A stretch of 64,000 nt of DNA from Peptoniphilus_A sp001811425 (GCF_001811425.1 NZ_KV804733.1:1-64000); one strand, 5' to 3'; shown: positions 42,043 through 51,295, counted from the stretch's first letter. Notes: a model not told the origin generated them from the letters alone. Numbers and translations are program-made.

Positions 42043-42360
42043 ATGTTAGGAGATGTTACTCTTACCATGGGAGAGGCCTTTGGTGTAGCATTGACAGGAC
42101 TAAGCGTAGTTTTCTTGGCCCTTATAGCTCTACTAATTGCAATTATAATAATTAGTAAGATAGTTGGAGGCATTCAGGGTAAGGCTGACGCTGGAAAGTC
42201 AAATCAAGTAGCGGCGCCTGCTAAGGCAGCACCAAAGAAAGTAGCGGCTGATAATTCAATGGACCCTGCACTTTTAGCAGCAATAGTTGGAGCAATCAGT
42301 ATGCAAGAAAGATCAAGAGTTGAAAGTTTTAGAATTGTTTCTATAAACGAAAAAAAATAA
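42043..42360 (+). CDS. gcdD: Glutaconyl-CoA decarboxylase delta subunit (OadG family)
   Basis: Small membrane subunit, 105 aa, with one N-terminal hydrophobic helix (GVALTGLSVVFLALIALLIAIIIISKIV) and an Ala/Lys-rich linker with a conserved C-terminal tail (MDPALLAAIVGAISMQERSR). OadG/GcdD proteins assemble the biotin carrier with the decarboxylase in the Na+-pumping complex. ATG at 42043 behind GGGAGGTG. First gene of the gcd-gct operon. Confidence 0.9.
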   Translation: MLGDVTLTMGEAFGVALTGLSVVFLALIALLIAIIIISKIVGGIQGKADAGKSNQVAAPAKAAPKKVAADNSMDPALLAAIVGAISMQERSRVESFRIVSINEKK

Positions 42361-42402
42361 ATTATTTTAAATTATTCTATTATTTATGAAAAGGAGAAAT
42401 TA

Positions 42403-42837
42403 ATGAAATATCAAGTTAAAGTAGATGGAAAAGTTTTTGAAGTAGAAGTTGAAAAAGTTGGCGGAGGATACCAATCTCTTACTCCAGCATCACTTACAGC
42501 AGCACCTGTTGCAGCTCCAGTAGCACCACAAGCAGCACCAGCACCAGCTGCACCAGTTCAAGCAGCAGCACCTGCACCAGCAGCTCCAGCACCAGCTCCA
42601 GCAGCAGCACCAGCAGCATCTGGTGGAAGCGGAGATGTAATTTCACCAATGCCAGGAACTGTTCTTAGACTTAATGTTAACAATGGAGACACAGTAGCAT
42701 CTGGAGATGTAATTCTTATTCTTGAAGCTATGAAGATGGAAAATGAAATCGTAGCTCCATGTGCAGGAAAAGTAACTCTTAAAGTAACAGCCGGAGAAAC
42801 AGTAGATACTGACGCATTACTCGCAGTCGTTGAATAA
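42403..42837 (+). CDS. gcdC: Glutaconyl-CoA decarboxylase biotin carrier (gamma) subunit
   Basis: 144-aa biotin carrier that shuttles CO2 between the carboxyltransferase alpha subunit and the Na+-translocating beta subunit. A long flexible Ala/Pro linker (about residues 33-73) is followed by a lipoyl/biotinyl domain with the biotinylated lysine K111 in LEAMKMENE. Such linkers are usual in GcdC and vary in length. Same operon as gcdD and gcdB. Confidence 0.95.
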   Translation: MKYQVKVDGKVFEVEVEKVGGGYQSLTPASLTAAPVAAPVAPQAAPAPAAPVQAAAPAPAAPAPAPAAAPAASGGSGDVISPMPGTVLRLNVNNGDTVASGDVILILEAMKMENEIVAPCAGKVTLKVTAGETVDTDALLAVVE

Positions 42838-42851
42838 TAGGAGGTCGGAAC

Positions 42852-43988
42852 ATGTTATTAGAAACATTACAGGGGATTCTAGGTGAATCGGGATTTGCAT
42901 CATTACAATGGCAAAATGTGGTAATGTTTATTATATCCTTCATTCTTATTTATCTAGCGATTAAGAAAGAATTTGAACCATTATTACTTCTTCCAATTGC
43001 CTTTGGTATGCTTTTAAGAAATTTACCACTTACAGGCTTAATGGAAGTTGGAGATCCATGGCAATCTTCTGGAGTTTTGGCAATCATGTATAATGGTGTT
43101 AAGTCAAACTTATTCCCATGCTTAATTTTTATGGGCGTAGGAGCTATGACTGACTTTGGACCACTTATTGCCAACCCAATTTCATTACTTCTTGGTTCAG
43201 CAGCACAATTTGGTATTTATGTTGCCTTTATCGTTGCTGTTAAACTTGGTTTTACTGGACCAGAAGCAGCATCTATTGGTATTATCGGTGGAGCAGATGG
43301 ACCTACAGCTATATTTACAACATCACAACTTGCGCCACATCTTTTAGCACCAATTGCAGTAGCAGCTTATTCATACATGGCACTTATCCCAATGATTCAA
43401 CCGCCAATTATGAAGGCACTTACTACTGAAAAAGAAAGAACAACAGTTATGACATCACTAAGAAAAGTAACTAAACTAGAAAAGGTTATTTTCCCAGTTG
43501 TAGTTGTACTTTTCACATCACTACTTCTTCCAGATGTAGCACCACTTCTTGGTATGCTTATGCTTGGAAACCTATTTAAGGAATCAGGAGTAGTAGCTAG
43601 ATTATCTGACACTGTACAAAATGCACTAATGAACATTGTAACTATTATGCTAGGAACAACAGTTGGAGCAACTGCAGATGGAGCAACTTTCCTACAACCT
43701 GCAACTATTAAAATTATTGTTCTTGGACTAATGGCATTTTGCTTTGCAACAGCAGGCGGTGTTATTTTTGGAAAAATCTTATATATTGTAACTGGTGGAA
43801 AAATAAATCCACTAATTGGTTCAGCTGGTGTATCAGCAGTTCCAATGGCAGCTCGTGTATCACAAGTTGAAGGTAGAAAATATAATCCTACTAACTTCTT
43901 ACTAATGCACGCAATGGGACCTAACGTTGCGGGAGTTATTGGCTCAGCCGTAGCAGCAGGTGTATTCTTAATATTATTCAGTCATTAA
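42852..43988 (+). CDS. gcdB: Glutaconyl-CoA decarboxylase beta subunit, Na+ pump
   Basis: 378-aa integral membrane protein of the OadB/GcdB family. It decarboxylates carboxybiotin and uses the free energy to expel sodium ions. Family stretches GIIGGADGPTAIFTTSQLAPHL, with the essential aspartate, and GTTVGATADGATFL are present. At least nine hydrophobic segments. ATG follows TAGGAGGTC, 14 bases after gcdC. Confidence 0.95.
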   Translation: MLLETLQGILGESGFASLQWQNVVMFIISFILIYLAIKKEFEPLLLLPIAFGMLLRNLPLTGLMEVGDPWQSSGVLAIMYNGVKSNLFPCLIFMGVGAMTDFGPLIANPISLLLGSAAQFGIYVAFIVAVKLGFTGPEAASIGIIGGADGPTAIFTTSQLAPHLLAPIAVAAYSYMALIPMIQPPIMKALTTEKERTTVMTSLRKVTKLEKVIFPVVVVLFTSLLLPDVAPLLGMLMLGNLFKESGVVARLSDTVQNALMNIVTIMLGTTVGATADGATFLQPATIKIIVLGLMAFCFATAGGVIFGKILYIVTGGKINPLIGSAGVSAVPMAARVSQVEGRKYNPTNFLLMHAMGPNVAGVIGSAVAAGVFLILFSH

Positions 43989-43991
43989 TTC

Positions 43992-44015
43992 ATTCAGCTC
44001 CATAGTGAGCTGAAT
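43992..44015 (+). terminator. Hairpin between gcdB and gctA
   Basis: ATTCAGCTC/GAGCTGAAT perfect 9-bp stem with 6-base loop. Only a weak T-tract follows (ATTTAT), so it is more likely an RNA-processing or stability element than a full stop. Confidence 0.6.
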
Positions 44016-44056
44016 ATTTATGCAATCAAGTTATATTTAACAAAGGAGGTTTTAAC

Positions 44057-45028
44057 TTGAGTAAAGTAATGAAACTTAAAGACGCCATAGCAAAATATGT
44101 AGAAGATGGCGATGTAATTTCACTAGGGGGATTTACAACTAACAGAAAACCTTACGCAGCAGTAAATGAAATTTTGCGTCAAGGTCAAAAAGATTTTATC
44201 GTTGAAGCAGGACCTGCAGGGGGAGACTGGGACACACTAATTGGAGCTGGCAGAGTTAAGGCATACATAAATTGCTATACTGCTAACTCAGGATATACAA
44301 ATGTTTCAAGAAGATTTAGAGCAGCAGTTGAAAAGGGAGAACTTCTTATGGAAGACTACTCTCAAGACGTTGAAATGCAAAGAATTCACGCAGCTGCACT
44401 TGGACTTCCATACCTACCATGTAGACTAATGATGGGTTCAGGTCTAGTTGATGAATGGGGTATCTCTAAAGAAGAAAGAGAAAAGATTGATAAACTTCCA
44501 AATGACAAATTTATCTATGTAGAAAACCCATTCAAAAAGGGAGAAAAACTTGTTGCAGCTCCAGTTCCTGAAATTGACACTGCAATAATCCACGTACAAA
44601 TGGCTTCTCCAGACGGAACTACTAGAATTCTTGGAAACACATTCCACGATGTTGATATTGCAATCGCAGCTAAAAAAGTTATCGTAACTTGCGAAGAACT
44701 TGTAAGCAACGAATACATCAAAAACTTTGATGCAGCTGACAACAAGATTCCTGGATTCTGTGTTGATGCAGTAGTTCATGCACCATTTGGAGCTCACCCT
44801 TCACAATGTTATGACTATTATGATTATGATGCTGATTTCTACAAAATGTACAATGTTAAATCTAAGACAGAAGAAGATTTCAATGCTTTCTTAGATGAAT
44901 GGGTATATGGAGTTGAAGATCATGAAGCATACCTTAATAAGCTTGGAGCTACAAGACTAATTGGTCTTAGAAATGTTCCAGGATTTGGTTACGCAACAGA
45001 CGTACTAATGAAGGGAGAAGATAAATAA
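44057..45028 (+). CDS. gctA: Glutaconate CoA-transferase subunit A
   Basis: 323-aa alpha subunit of the CoA-transferase that activates (R)-2-hydroxyglutarate using acetyl-CoA or glutaconyl-CoA. The N-terminal SKVMKLKDAIAKYVEDGD, LGGFTTNRKPYAAV, YINCYTANSGYTNVSRRFRAAVEKG and HPSQCYDYYDYD closely match remembered Acidaminococcus GctA. The start is TTG at 44057 behind AAAGGAGG, matching the SKVM N-terminus; an ATG five codons later is less likely. Its stop overlaps the gctB start by 1 base. Confidence 0.95.
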   Translation: MSKVMKLKDAIAKYVEDGDVISLGGFTTNRKPYAAVNEILRQGQKDFIVEAGPAGGDWDTLIGAGRVKAYINCYTANSGYTNVSRRFRAAVEKGELLMEDYSQDVEMQRIHAAALGLPYLPCRLMMGSGLVDEWGISKEEREKIDKLPNDKFIYVENPFKKGEKLVAAPVPEIDTAIIHVQMASPDGTTRILGNTFHDVDIAIAAKKVIVTCEELVSNEYIKNFDAADNKIPGFCVDAVVHAPFGAHPSQCYDYYDYDADFYKMYNVKSKTEEDFNAFLDEWVYGVEDHEAYLNKLGATRLIGLRNVPGFGYATDVLMKGEDK

Positions 45029-45825
45029 TGGCTAGATATGATAATTATACAAATAAAGAAATGCAAGCAGTTACAATTGCTAGACAAATTAAGAATGGTC
45101 AAATAGCAATTGTAGGAACAGGACTACCTCTAATTGGTGCTTCTCTTGCAAAAGCAGTTTACGCTCCTGATTGTTATCTAATTGTAGAATCAGGACTTAT
45201 GGACTGTGACCCAATTGAAGTTCCAAGATCAGTTGGTGACAACAGATTTATGGCACACTGTGGAGTTCACTGGACAAATGCAACTTATGTTGGTTTCCAA
45301 GCTAATGAATGGAGACATGACAAGAAGAGAATGATCGCATTTATCGGTGGAGCTCAAATTGACCCATACGGAAATGTTAACTCTACAGTAATCGGTGACT
45401 ACCACCACCCTAAGACAAGATTTACAGGTTCAGGTGGAGCTAATGGTATTGCAACTTATGTAAATACTATTATCATGATGCAACACGAAAAGAGAAGATT
45501 TATAGACAAGGTTGACTATATCACTTCTCCAGGTTGGATTGATGGTCCTGGCGGAAGAACTAGAGTAGGTATTCCTGAAAATGTTGGACCACAAATGGTT
45601 GTAACTGACAAGGGTATCTTGAAGTTTGACGAAGATACTAAGAGAATGTATCTTGCTGGATATTATCCTTCTTCTTCACCAGAAGATGTTATCGAAAACA
45701 CAGGATTTGACATTGATGTATCTCGTGCTGTTAAACTTGAAGAACCAGATGAAGATGTAATTAAATTAATAAGAGAAGAAATAGATCCAGGCGAAGCTTT
45801 CATTAAGAGACCTGTAGAAGAATAA
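45028..45825 (+). CDS. gctB: Glutaconate CoA-transferase subunit B
   Basis: 265-aa beta subunit carrying the catalytic glutamate that forms the enzyme-CoA thioester, in LIVESGLMDCDPIE. Other marks: AIVGTGLPLIGASLAK, HHPKTRFTGSGGANGIA and SPGWIDGPGGRTRVG. Length is as in characterised enzymes. It pairs with GctA to build the alpha-4 beta-4 transferase and is followed after 9 bases by gcdA. Confidence 0.95.
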   Translation: MARYDNYTNKEMQAVTIARQIKNGQIAIVGTGLPLIGASLAKAVYAPDCYLIVESGLMDCDPIEVPRSVGDNRFMAHCGVHWTNATYVGFQANEWRHDKKRMIAFIGGAQIDPYGNVNSTVIGDYHHPKTRFTGSGGANGIATYVNTIIMMQHEKRRFIDKVDYITSPGWIDGPGGRTRVGIPENVGPQMVVTDKGILKFDEDTKRMYLAGYYPSSSPEDVIENTGFDIDVSRAVKLEEPDEDVIKLIREEIDPGEAFIKRPVEE

Positions 45826-45834
45826 GGAGGACAC

Positions 45835-47604
45835 ATGACTCAATATTCACTTGCTTCATATTTCCAAAATATGAAGACAATTGGAAAGCCTTTAAGAGAA
45901 GTTGATGAAGAAAACTTCAATCAATTAAGAGAAATTGAAGAAGAAATTAGAGTTTTTGCTGAAAAAGCTCTAGCTGCTGGTAAACCAGATGAAAAAGTAA
46001 ATGAACGTGGAGAAATGACAGCACTTCAAAGAATTGCTGAACTTATCGACGAAGGAACTTGGTGCCCACTTAACACAATTTACAATCCTGGCGATAATGA
46101 CCATGGTACAACTGGTGTTGTTAAGGGACTTGCAAAAGTTGACGACAGATGGGTTTACATTGTTGCATCTGACAACAAAAAACTTGCAGGTGCATGGATT
46201 GCTGGACAAGCTGATGACCTTCTAAGAGCATCAGATACAGCTGAAAGACTTAGAATTCCACTAGTTTATATATTAAATTGTTCAGGTGTTAAACTTGACG
46301 AACAAGAAAAAGTTTATCCAAATAGACGTGGAGGCGGTACTCCATTCTACAGAAACTCAAGACTTAACCAATGTGGAGTTCCTGTAATAGTTGGTATATA
46401 CGGTACTAACCCAGCTGGTGGTGGATACCACTCAATTTCACCTACACTTATAGTTGCTCATAAGGATGCAAACATGGCTGTTGGTGGAGCTGGAATCCTT
46501 GGCGGTATGAATCCTAAGGGATATATCGACGAAGAAGGAGCTAACCAAATTGCAGACCAAGCTGCACACGCTAAGAAAACTACTCCTCCAGGAGCAGTTG
46601 GCGTTCACTTCGCACAAACTGGTTTCATGAGAGAAGTTTATGTTGAAGAAGAAGGAGTACTTGAAGGAATTAGAAAATATCTTTCAATGCTTCCAAAATT
46701 CCAAAGAGAATTCTTTAGAGTTGATGATCCAAAGAATCCACTATTCGACCCTAACGACATGTATTCACTTATTCCACTTAACGGCAAAAAGGCTTACGAT
46801 ATATATGATGTAATCGCTAGACTTTTTGACGGTTCTGAATTTATGGAATACAAAAAGGGATATGGTAGAGAAATGGTAACTGGACTTGCAAAAGTTAATG
46901 GACTTCTAGTTGGTGTTGTAGCTAACGTTCAAGGTCTATTTATGGGCTATCCAGAATACTACAATGATCCAAAACACATCTCTATTGGTGGAAAACTTTA
47001 TAGACAAGGTCTAATTAAGATGAATGAATTTGTTACACTTTGTGCTAGAGACAGACTTCCTATTATCTGGCTACAAGATACAACAGGTATCGATGTAGGT
47101 GACGATGCAGAAAGAGCTGAACTACTAGGACTTGGTCAATCACTAATTTATTCAATCCAAAACTCTGACCTTCCACAAATGGAAATTACAATGAGAAAGG
47201 GAACTGCAGCAGCTCACTATGTACTTGGTGGACCACAAGGAAACGACACTAATGCCTTTTCACTTGGTTCTGCAGCAACTGAAATCAACGTAATGAATGG
47301 AGAAACTGCTGCTACTGCAATGTACTCAAGAAGACTTGCTAAAGATAAAAAGGCAGGAAAAGATCTTCAACCTACAATTGACAAGATGAACGACTTGATT
47401 CAAGATTACAATGATAAATCAAGACCATTCTCTTGTGCAAAATATGGTCTAGTAGATGAAGTAGTAAACATGAACCTATGGAGAAATTATATTATTGCCT
47501 TTACTGAAAGTGCATACCAAGACCCAGCTTCAATTTGTCCAGTTCATCAAATGCTTACTCCAAGAATTATCAGAGACTACGACAGAATAAATAATATTAA
47601 ATAA
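45835..47604 (+). CDS. gcdA: Glutaconyl-CoA decarboxylase alpha subunit (carboxyltransferase)
   Basis: 589-aa soluble carboxyltransferase that moves the carboxyl group of glutaconyl-CoA to biotin on GcdC, giving crotonyl-CoA. It has two crotonase-type carboxyltransferase halves; conserved pieces are GTTGVVKGLAKVDDRWVYIVASDNKKLAGAW, NQCGVPVIVGIYGTNPAGGGYHSISPT and TTGIDVGDDAERAELLGLGQSLIYSIQ. Last gene of the gcdDCB-gctAB-gcdA transcript, closed by a terminator. Near-complete agreement with the Acidaminococcus alpha subunit layout. Confidence 0.95.
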   Translation: MTQYSLASYFQNMKTIGKPLREVDEENFNQLREIEEEIRVFAEKALAAGKPDEKVNERGEMTALQRIAELIDEGTWCPLNTIYNPGDNDHGTTGVVKGLAKVDDRWVYIVASDNKKLAGAWIAGQADDLLRASDTAERLRIPLVYILNCSGVKLDEQEKVYPNRRGGGTPFYRNSRLNQCGVPVIVGIYGTNPAGGGYHSISPTLIVAHKDANMAVGGAGILGGMNPKGYIDEEGANQIADQAAHAKKTTPPGAVGVHFAQTGFMREVYVEEEGVLEGIRKYLSMLPKFQREFFRVDDPKNPLFDPNDMYSLIPLNGKKAYDIYDVIARLFDGSEFMEYKKGYGREMVTGLAKVNGLLVGVVANVQGLFMGYPEYYNDPKHISIGGKLYRQGLIKMNEFVTLCARDRLPIIWLQDTTGIDVGDDAERAELLGLGQSLIYSIQNSDLPQMEITMRKGTAAAHYVLGGPQGNDTNAFSLGSAATEINVMNGETAATAMYSRRLAKDKKAGKDLQPTIDKMNDLIQDYNDKSRPFSCAKYGLVDEVVNMNLWRNYIIAFTESAYQDPASICPVHQMLTPRIIRDYDRINNIK

Positions 47605-47623
47605 TATAAAATATGACAACTTA

Positions 47624-47651
47624 TTGGATAATCTTAAAAAGGATTATCCAA
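47624..47651 (+). terminator. Terminator after gcdA
   Basis: TTGGATAATC/GATTATCCAA perfect 10-bp stem with an 8-base loop and a T-rich tail (TATTTTTG). It separates the gcd-gct transcript from hgdCAB. Confidence 0.88.
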
Positions 47652-47670
47652 TATTTTTGTATATTCCTTA

Positions 47671-47689
47671 TTTACTTACTATAAGTAAA
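47671..47689. promoter_or_regulatory. Palindromic operator candidate upstream of hgdC
   Basis: TTTACTTA-CTA-TAAGTAAA, a perfect 8-bp inverted repeat, 82 bases before the hgdC -35 box. It has no T-tract and is likely a protein-binding site. Short inverted repeats of CAAG/CTTG also occur around 47740-47763. Confidence 0.5.
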
Positions 47690-47770
47690 ATATACTTTTT
47701 AAAAGCAATAAATAGTAAATCATAAAAGCTCTAAAACCCTTGTAATTTCAAGTATCTTGGCTTGTGATTT

Positions 47771-47799
47771 TTGACAAAGATACATAAGTATAGTAGAAT
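47771..47799 (+). promoter_or_regulatory. Promoter of hgdCAB
   Basis: Consensus TTGACA, 17-base spacer, TAGAAT. Confidence 0.8.
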
Positions 47800-47842
47800 T
47801 AAGAAGAGTAAGATATTAATTTTAAACCAAAGAGGAGATTGT

Positions 47843-48664
47843 ATGGCAGAAGCTATTTATACAATGGGAGTTGATATTGGTTCAACTGCCTCAAAGAGTA
47901 TTATTTTAAAGGATGGCAAAGAAATTATTTCAACTTCTGTTATTGATGTTGGAGCAGGAACTAGCGGTCCATCAAGAACAATTAGTGAGACTCTAAAAAA
48001 TGCCAACATGACAAGGGAAGACATTTCCTATGTTATGGCTACTGGCTATGGTAGGGCAGCTCTTGAAGAAGCTGACTTCCAAATGTCTGAACTTTCTTGT
48101 CACGCTAAGGGAGCTTACTTCTTATTCCCAAATGTTCGCACAATTATTGATATAGGCGGACAAGATGCCAAGGCTCTTAAAATTGGAGACAATGGTATGC
48201 TTGAAAACTTTGTTATGAATGATAAGTGTGCTGCAGGTACAGGAAGATTCTTAGATGTAATCGCAAAAGTTCTTGAAGTTGATGTTTCTAAGCTTGAAGA
48301 CTTAGATAAATTATCTACAAAAGATGTAAGTATTTCGTCTACTTGCACAGTTTTTGCTGAATCAGAAGTTATTTCACAACTGGCAAGTGGATCGAAGATT
48401 GAAGATATAGTTAAGGGGATTCACGACTCCATAGCTGCAAGAGTTGGTTCTCTTGCCAAGAGAGTTGGACTTAATGATGATGTTGTATTTACTGGTGGCG
48501 TTGCTCTTAATAAGGGCATGGTTAGAGCTCTCGAAGAAAACACTGGACATAAAATACACACTTCACCACTATGTCAACTAAATGGTGCCCTAGGAGCTGC
48601 ACTATTTGGTTATCAAAAATGTAAATTGGAAAAGTTAAAAGCTAATAAAAAAGCTAATGCATAA
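47843..48664 (+). CDS. hgdC: Activator of 2-hydroxyglutaryl-CoA dehydratase
   Basis: 273-aa ATP-dependent activator (archerase). It injects one high-energy electron into the dehydratase at the cost of ATP. The ASKHA-fold ATP site is GVDIGSTASKS and IIDIGGQDAKA. The two cysteines C129 (NDKCAAGTG) and C168 (SSTCTVF) bridge one [4Fe-4S] cluster between the two subunits of the dimer. Very oxygen-sensitive in characterised cases. ATG at 47843 behind GAGGAGATT. Confidence 0.95.
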   Translation: MAEAIYTMGVDIGSTASKSIILKDGKEIISTSVIDVGAGTSGPSRTISETLKNANMTREDISYVMATGYGRAALEEADFQMSELSCHAKGAYFLFPNVRTIIDIGGQDAKALKIGDNGMLENFVMNDKCAAGTGRFLDVIAKVLEVDVSKLEDLDKLSTKDVSISSTCTVFAESEVISQLASGSKIEDIVKGIHDSIAARVGSLAKRVGLNDDVVFTGGVALNKGMVRALEENTGHKIHTSPLCQLNGALGAALFGYQKCKLEKLKANKKANA

Positions 48665-48684
48665 TTTATTTTAGGAGGTAAACT

Positions 48685-50004
48685 ATGGCTGAAATTCAAA
48701 AAATACCTGGTAAAAAACCAAGACCAATCGAAGGACATATTCCTGCTGCTCAAGCTCTAAGAAATGTAGTAGATAGAGTTTACGGTGCAGCATGGGATGC
48801 AAAGAAAAGAGGAGAACTAGTTGGATGGTCATCATCTAAATTTCCTATTGAACTTGCAAAGGCATTTGGACTACACGCTGTATATCCAGAAAACCACGCA
48901 GCTACAACTGCAGCTAAAAAAGACGGTTTAAGACTTTGTCAAACAGCTGAAGATATGGGATATGATAACGACATTTGTGGTTACGCAAGAATTTCTCTTG
49001 CTTACGCAGCTGGAGAACCAACTGACTCAAGAAAGATGCCACAACCAGACTTTGTTCTTTGCTGTAACAACATCTGTAACATGATGACTAAATGGTACGA
49101 AAACATTGCAAGAATGCATGACATTCCAATGATCATGATTGACATTCCTTTCCAAAACACTGTTGATGTACCTGAAGAAAAAGTTGATTACTTAATGGGA
49201 CAATTCGAATATGCTATTCACCAACTTGAAAAATTAACTGGCAAGAAATTTGATGAAAAGAAATTCGAAGAAGCTTGTCAAATTGCAAACAGAACTGCTG
49301 CTGCATGGCTTAAAGCTTGTTCTTACATGGCTTATGAACCATCTCCACTTTCTGGATTTGACCTATTCAACCACATGGCAGACATCGTTGCTGCAAGATG
49401 TGAAATTGACGCAGCTGAAGGTTTTGAACTTCTAGCAGCTGAATATGAACAATCAGTTAGAGAAGGAACTTCTACTTGGGAATATCCAGAAGAACACAGA
49501 ATTCTATTTGAAGGTATTCCTTGCTGGCCAGGACTAAGACACTTGTTTGAACCACTAAAACAAAATGGCGTTAACGTAACTGCTGTTGTTTACGCACCAG
49601 CCTTTGGTTTCCAATATACAACTGTAAGAGAAATGGCTGCAGCTTACTGTAAGGCACCTTGTTCAGTATGTATCGAAGACGGCGTTGAATGGAGAGAAAC
49701 AATGGCTAAAGAAAACGGAGTTTCTGGAGCACTTGTTAACTACAACAGATCATGTAAACCATGGTCAGGAGCAATGCCTGAAATCGAAAGAAGATGGAGA
49801 GAAGACCTTGACATTCCAGTAGTTCACTTTGACGGTGACCAAGCTGATGAAAGAAACTTCTCACAAGAACAATATAAGACTAGAGTTCAAGGTTTAGTAG
49901 AAATTATGAATGAAAGAAAAGCAGACAGAATCGCTAAGGGCGAAGAAATCTACACTAATTTCGAAAACACTAAAGAAACTGACTGGTCTAAGACTACAAT
50001 TTAA
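48685..50004 (+). CDS. hgdA: (R)-2-hydroxyglutaryl-CoA dehydratase alpha subunit
   Basis: 439-aa subunit of the radical dehydratase converting (R)-2-hydroxyglutaryl-CoA to (E)-glutaconyl-CoA. Conserved segments are GWSSSKFPIELAKAFGLHAVYPENHAA, ICGYARISLAYAAG, DFVLCCNNICNMMTKWYENIA and NYNRSCKPWSG with cluster cysteines. It lacks the roughly 75-residue insert found after YAAG in the Acidaminococcus protein, and is thus of the shorter clostridial type. ATG behind TAGGAGGT, 20 bases after hgdC. Confidence 0.95.
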   Translation: MAEIQKIPGKKPRPIEGHIPAAQALRNVVDRVYGAAWDAKKRGELVGWSSSKFPIELAKAFGLHAVYPENHAATTAAKKDGLRLCQTAEDMGYDNDICGYARISLAYAAGEPTDSRKMPQPDFVLCCNNICNMMTKWYENIARMHDIPMIMIDIPFQNTVDVPEEKVDYLMGQFEYAIHQLEKLTGKKFDEKKFEEACQIANRTAAAWLKACSYMAYEPSPLSGFDLFNHMADIVAARCEIDAAEGFELLAAEYEQSVREGTSTWEYPEEHRILFEGIPCWPGLRHLFEPLKQNGVNVTAVVYAPAFGFQYTTVREMAAAYCKAPCSVCIEDGVEWRETMAKENGVSGALVNYNRSCKPWSGAMPEIERRWREDLDIPVVHFDGDQADERNFSQEQYKTRVQGLVEIMNERKADRIAKGEEIYTNFENTKETDWSKTTI

Positions 50005-50016
50005 TAGAGGTGCAAA

Positions 50017-51165
50017 ATGACTGATATAAAAGAATTATTAAAAGAATTTAAACATATAGCAGAAAATGGAAGAGAACAAATTGACAAATATCTTGCTGAA
50101 GGCAAAAAAGTTGTCGGTGTATTCCCTTACTATGCACCTGAAGAAATAATATATGCAGGTGGACTTGTTCCTTACGGAGTATGGGGCGGACAAGGACCTA
50201 TTGACAAGGCAAAAGAATATTTCCCAACATTCTACTATTCACTAGCACTAAGATGTTTGGAAATGGGTCTTGACGGATCTCTTGACGGACTTAGCGCATC
50301 AATGGTAACTACTCTTGATGACACACTAAGACCATTCTCTCAAAACTATAAAGTTTCTGTTGGTAGAAAAATTCCTATGGTATTTTTAAACCACGCACAA
50401 CATAGAAAAGAAGATTTTGGTAAAACTTACAATGCAAAAATCTTTAAACAAGCTGCTGAAAGATTAGAAGAAGTTTGTGATGTTAAAATCACTGACGAAA
50501 ACCTAAAGAAAGCTTTCGAAGTTTACAACGAAAACAGAGCTCTTAAGAGAGAATTTGTTAAATTATGTGGAGATTATTCAAAGACAATTAAAGCATCTGA
50601 TAGATGTAATGTACTAAAGGCTTCTTTCCACATGCTTAAAGACGAACACAACAAGATGCTTAAAGAATTAATCGAAGCATTAAAGGCAATGCCAAAAGAA
50701 GAATGCACAGGACCAAGAGTTGTAACATCTGGTATCATAACTGACAACCCAGCACTTCTTGAAGTTCTTGACAACTTTAACATTTGCGTAGTAGCAGATG
50801 ACGTTGCAAGTGAATCAAGAGGATTTAAAGTTGATGTAGATACATCAATCGAAGATCCATACATGGCTCTAGCTGATCAATTCGCAAGAATGGACGAAGA
50901 CCCAATTCTTTACGATCCAGATATTTGGAAGAGACCAAAATATGTTGTTGACCTAGCACTTGATAACGATGCTGACGGATGTCTATTATTCATGATGACA
51001 TTTAACGACACAGAAGAAATGGAATATCCATCACTAAAGAAAGCTTACGAAAAAGCTGGCATTCCACTAATTAAGATGGGTTATGACCAACAAATGACTG
51101 ACTTCGGTCAAGTTAAAACTCAACTTGAAACATTTAACGAAATGGTTCAACTTAATAGAATGTAA
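50017..51165 (+). CDS. hgdB: (R)-2-hydroxyglutaryl-CoA dehydratase beta subunit
   Basis: 382-aa partner subunit of HgdA, binding a second [4Fe-4S] cluster and possibly flavin. Seen are VVGVFPYYAPEEIIYAGGLVPYGVWGG, CLEMGLDGSLDGLSASMVTTLDDTLRP, and GCLLFMMTFNDTEEMEYPSLKKA. Length fits the family. Closes the hgdCAB operon before a terminator. With gctAB and gcdA-D this gives every enzyme from 2-hydroxyglutarate to crotonyl-CoA. Confidence 0.95.
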   Translation: MTDIKELLKEFKHIAENGREQIDKYLAEGKKVVGVFPYYAPEEIIYAGGLVPYGVWGGQGPIDKAKEYFPTFYYSLALRCLEMGLDGSLDGLSASMVTTLDDTLRPFSQNYKVSVGRKIPMVFLNHAQHRKEDFGKTYNAKIFKQAAERLEEVCDVKITDENLKKAFEVYNENRALKREFVKLCGDYSKTIKASDRCNVLKASFHMLKDEHNKMLKELIEALKAMPKEECTGPRVVTSGIITDNPALLEVLDNFNICVVADDVASESRGFKVDVDTSIEDPYMALADQFARMDEDPILYDPDIWKRPKYVVDLALDNDADGCLLFMMTFNDTEEMEYPSLKKAYEKAGIPLIKMGYDQQMTDFGQVKTQLETFNEMVQLNRM

Positions 51166-51186
51166 TAAATTTAAAAATAAATTTTA

Positions 51187-51208
51187 AGGCGCCTTATAAT
51201 GGGCGTCT
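51187..51208 (+). terminator. Terminator of hgdCAB
   Basis: AGGCGCCT pairs with GGGCGTCT (G-U pairs included) around a 6-base loop, followed by a T-run. Confidence 0.85.
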
Positions 51209-51295
51209 TTTTTTGTAGAATTCAAGAGTAAAGTCGCCTTTGTAAAAGGATGTCTATGTGATAGAATTAAATTAAATTAATTAAAGGAATAAGCT

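Noticed and set aside
42505..42640. GC-rich repetitive Ala/Pro stretch as a DNA repeat element
   Set aside because: It is the flexible linker of the biotin carrier GcdC, a normal feature of the family.
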